Source: JAJDXO01 sp965221855
GTDB taxonomy: Bacteria; Pseudomonadota; Alphaproteobacteria; Rhodospirillales; UBA2165
Length of the DNA: 64,000 bases
Assembly: GCA_965221855.1 (NCBI GenBank)
Contig: CBDCSV010000010.1
Coordinates: 434,001-498,000 of the forward strand
Reading direction: 5' to 3'
Below are positions 61,688-64,000 of this stretch, piece by piece. Position 1 is the first letter of the stretch. Every line of letters starts with the position of its first letter. The notes under the pieces were generated by a model. The model did not search any database. It was not told where the DNA came from and saw only the letters and a list, made by a program, of their open reading frames with translations. The position numbers and the translations under genes were made by a program.

Positions 61688-61715
61688 TTCGATGTCGTCG
61701 ATGTGGTAAAGAGGC

Positions 61716-62867
61716 TTAGAAGGCCACCTTGATGCCGGCCAGAACGCCCCAGCCCTCGTTGTTCATGGGCATGGAGTATTTGTCGTCGCTGGGGTTGTTG
61801 GGGGTGCTGGCGCCGGCCGTCATGGTGCGTTCCTCATCCTGGAAGTCGATCATGAAGAGGCTCGCGCCGACGGTCACGCCCGCGCCCAGGGAGTAAGCCG
61901 CGCCCAGGGTGTACTGGTTGGACTCGTCCTTGCCCTTCAGCATGGACTGGTCGTCCTCGGTGTACAGCCAGGTCAGGGCGAGGGACCACGGGCCGGTCTT
62001 GTAGCCGACGCCGGCCATCCAGCCTTCGATGTCGAGGCTGTTCGTCATACTCTGCTTGGCCTTGTCCATATCATCGGTACGCTCGGCCCAGCCGCCGCCG
62101 ATGCTCAGGCCGGCGAAGGAGACGCTGGCGCCCGCCTGAACGGTCGTCGCCTCGGTGCTGCCGGTGTGCCTCGTCCAGCCGCCGGAAACCGCGACGCCCG
62201 CGTCACCGAACTTGCTCTTGAAGTTGGCGCCGATGGAGATGTTGTCGGTCTCGCTCGGCATCATGCCGTCGGTCTTCGGCGGGGCGTCGCTGTTGGCGGT
62301 CGACGGGGTGTAGCTGACGCCGGCCTGGAAGCCGCCGAGGTTCGGCGTGATGTACATGGCCTTCATGTCGTCCCGGCCGCCGTCATGGTTGAAGAAGTGG
62401 GTGCCCGTCGTGGTCGGGATGAACCGCGCCTGCGTGTCGGAGTTGAGCGCGTTGTTGATGGTGTTCACCGCGGGCGCGTTCACCTTGAAGATGAAGTGGG
62501 CCTGCTTGGTGGAGCCGAGGCGGAACTCGCCCCATTCCTTCAAATTGCCGACCTTGATGTAGGATTCGTCGAGGGTCGTGCCGGCGTTGGCGCGGGCCTG
62601 GTCGGATTCCAGGTCGATGATGACGTCGACGCGGACGCCGTTGTCGAGGGTCGTGTTGCCCCGGAAGTTGATCTCCGAGTCGGCGACCATGTTGTTGCCG
62701 CTCTGGTCCTTCTGGGAGTCGGCGTCGCTGTCGGCCACACCGGCCAGCCAGATGAACGAACCGCCGACGCCGAGCTTGACCTTCTCGGCGGCGAGGGCGT
62801 CGGCGCCGGAGAAGGCGAACATGCCCGCCGCCGCCAACGCAGTCGTGGAGTAGAGTACTTTCTTCAT
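61716..62867 (-). CDS. Gram-negative porin
   Basis: A 383-residue outer-membrane porin. The signal peptide is MKKVLYSTTALAAAGMFAFS to ALA. The mature protein has alternating beta strands, ending with GWGVLAGIKVAF, whose C-terminal Phe is the BAM recognition signal. Features such as EFRLGSTKQAHFIFKV in the constriction region and FQAGVSYTPS fit the alphaproteobacterial porin_4 group. TAGGAGG precedes the ATG at 62867. It provides passive diffusion of small hydrophilic solutes. A strong terminator follows. Confidence 0.92.
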   Translation of the reverse strand: MKKVLYSTTALAAAGMFAFSGADALAAEKVKLGVGGSFIWLAGVADSDADSQKDQSGNNMVADSEINFRGNTTLDNGVRVDVIIDLESDQARANAGTTLDESYIKVGNLKEWGEFRLGSTKQAHFIFKVNAPAVNTINNALNSDTQARFIPTTTGTHFFNHDGGRDDMKAMYITPNLGGFQAGVSYTPSTANSDAPPKTDGMMPSETDNISIGANFKSKFGDAGVAVSGGWTRHTGSTEATTVQAGASVSFAGLSIGGGWAERTDDMDKAKQSMTNSLDIEGWMAGVGYKTGPWSLALTWLYTEDDQSMLKGKDESNQYTLGAAYSLGAGVTVGASLFMIDFQDEERTMTAGASTPNNPSDDKYSMPMNNEGWGVLAGIKVAF

Positions 62868-63083
62868 GGAAATCCTCCTAATGGACCCCCCGGATCGAAA
62901 CAAAACGCCAAATCGGCCCGGGAGAGGTGGAAACGAGGGTTATAAATCGGCCATATGGCCGGAACGGTCAACGCGGAACTCATGCGGATGTGTTATAAAA
63001 CCACCGGTGTTGCAAAGGCGCAACAAGCCCGAAACACCGGAATTCCGGCGGTTTCCGGGGATTCGCCGGCGGCCGGGCGAATT

Positions 63084-63107
63084 ATACATATCAAATCTGA
63101 TATGTAT
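63084..63107. promoter_or_regulatory. Palindrome upstream of porin
   Basis: ATACATATCA-AATC-TGATATGTAT, a perfect 10-bp inverted repeat in an AT-rich stretch 217 bp upstream of the porin start and 180 bp from the IS5 transposase stop. Candidate operator. The rest of the 417-bp gap (62868-63284) holds no gene I can see; the IS5 element end probably lies within it. Confidence 0.5.
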
Positions 63108-63284
63108 TGATATTAAAATTGGTATCTCCCGTCCCCCGAGGATTCCTCTGCGAAAGTCGCGCGGTTGGGTTTGTGGCGGGGGTTGTGGGTGTTTTGGGGC
63201 TATTGCGGTACCGCCCGGCGGGTCCGCCCTGGGGTTTGCGGGCCGGATTGCGGTGGGTTTTCGGTTTTCGGGCGCACCGGTCCC

Positions 63285-64000
63285 TCAGGGTCCGGCGAGC
63301 AGGCTGCTGGCTCTTCGAAGGTTGTAGACGGTGACCGCGGCCATCAGGCGGGCGGTGTTTCTTTCGAGGGTGAGGCCCTTTGCGCGGCGCAGCCCGTAAA
63401 GCCGCTTGAGGGCGGAGAACACCGCCTCGACCGGTGCCCGATGCCGCGCGATCAGGTCGTTGCGGCGCTGCTGCCAATGGGGCAGCCGGGGGGTGTGCTT
63501 GTGCCGCCGGTGCATGATGCGGTCCTTGATCCCGGCCGCCTTGAGCCGGGCGCGGCGGCCCTTGTGCTCGTAGGCCTTGTCGCCGTAGGCCGCGCCCTCG
63601 TCGCCAGAGATCAGCCCGTCGGCGACCGTGCTCTCATAGATCTTGGCCGAGGTCATGCCCGCCCGCCGGACCAGGCTCGAGCCCCGGTCGACGCCGACAT
63701 GCGCCTTGTAGCCGAAAAAGGCCTTGCCGTTCCGCATGGTCCAGTCGGCATCGGGCTCGCGCGGGTGCCTGGCCCCCGCGCCGGCCTTGTAGGGCGGCGG
63801 GCGCGAGGCCGAGGCCACCAGGGTGGCGTCCATCAGCGTGCCCTTGCGCACCAGCAGCCCCTTCGCGTCGAGTTGGCGGTTGATCTCCTCGAAGGCCGCT
63901 TCCAGCACCGCGACCGCATCTTCCCGGAAGCGCCAGATCGTGGTCTCGTCCGGCGTCGGGGCGTCCAGCGCAAAGCCGCAGAAACGCCGGAACGACAGCC
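63285..64000 (-). CDS. IS5-family transposase, 5' partial at window edge
   Basis: The frame is open from the window end. It encodes LSFRRFCGFALDAPTPDETT and IWRFREDAVAVLEAAFEEIN, then the catalytic domain of IS5-family DDE transposases: GTLMDATLVASASRPPP (D), FFGYKAHVGVDRGSSLVRR, AAYGDKAYEHKGRR (D) and RAPVEAVFSALKRLYGLRRA (E). The start codon and the left end of the element lie outside the window. No frameshift is seen in the visible 238 codons. Confidence 0.92.
   Translation of the reverse strand, partial: LSFRRFCGFALDAPTPDETTIWRFREDAVAVLEAAFEEINRQLDAKGLLVRKGTLMDATLVASASRPPPYKAGAGARHPREPDADWTMRNGKAFFGYKAHVGVDRGSSLVRRAGMTSAKIYESTVADGLISGDEGAAYGDKAYEHKGRRARLKAAGIKDRIMHRRHKHTPRLPHWQQRRNDLIARHRAPVEAVFSALKRLYGLRRAKGLTLERNTARLMAAVTVYNLRRASSLLAGP

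Overview
The window reads as a GC-rich chromosomal segment of an alphaproteobacterium. Supporting features are a MocR-type regulator divergent from a DUF1127 protein, an ftsK-lolA order, TAXI-type TRAP transporters with fused permeases, a canonical Gram-negative porin and a Zur-type box. The lineage is inferred from gene content only. The mix of TRAP/ABC uptake, GMC oxidoreductase, amidohydrolases and a secreted ankyrin protein fits a heterotrophic, possibly marine or host-associated organism.

Layout. 1-4100: the 3' part of a thiamine-diphosphate enzyme followed by a TAXI binding protein and its fused permease. 4140-4227: tRNA-Leu(GAG). 4305-5519: an ISAs1 element. 5620-10808: amidohydrolase, ABM-domain protein, nadA, arylsulfotransferase-like protein and GMC oxidoreductase. 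11090-15237: a three-gene ABC importer. 15237-20455: an IS630 element, a small glycan locus (methyltransferase, a glycosyltransferase broken by an in-frame TGA, a YfhO-like membrane protein). 20476-24454: a zinc-related remnant with a Zur-like box, an M24 protein, a divergent KdsB-like protein and a gamma-resorcylate-decarboxylase-like enzyme. 24454-25503: IS630. 25577-28886: two methyltransferases, a DUF1330 protein and a three-subunit nitrile hydratase/thiocyanate hydrolase-like set. 29091-37574: GST, two IclR regulators with shared operators, NIPSNAP, flavodoxin, a tungstate-type ABC operon (tupBCA), two EamA exporters and a thioesterase. 37645-41905: a duplicated TAXI transporter module. 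41923-54711: an accessory region with gene remnants, a 7-bp minisatellite, nested and tandem insertion sequences, a HEAT-like protein, a secreted ankyrin protein, a tyrosine integrase and a palindromic MITE. 54711-62867: MocR regulator, DUF1127, ftsK, lolA, REP-like repeats carrying an IS110/IS1111-type element, and a porin. 63285-64000: a partial IS5-family transposase.

Mobile DNA dominates the interpretation. Two IS630-family elements (here called A, 1053 bp, two copies; B, 1050 bp, three copies) all sit in CTAG targets, and three of the four distinct host targets are the TAG stop codons of intact genes, so the host proteins are unchanged. One B copy carries an IS256-family element nested in its terminus; the reconstructed length without it is again exactly 1050 bp. 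An IS110/IS1111-type element sits in a REP-like repeat, and its long 3' non-coding region contains short matches to both flanks, as expected of a targeting (bridge/seek) RNA. The most interesting metabolic locus is the split-beta, cobalt-type nitrile hydratase/thiocyanate hydrolase set at 27602-28886.
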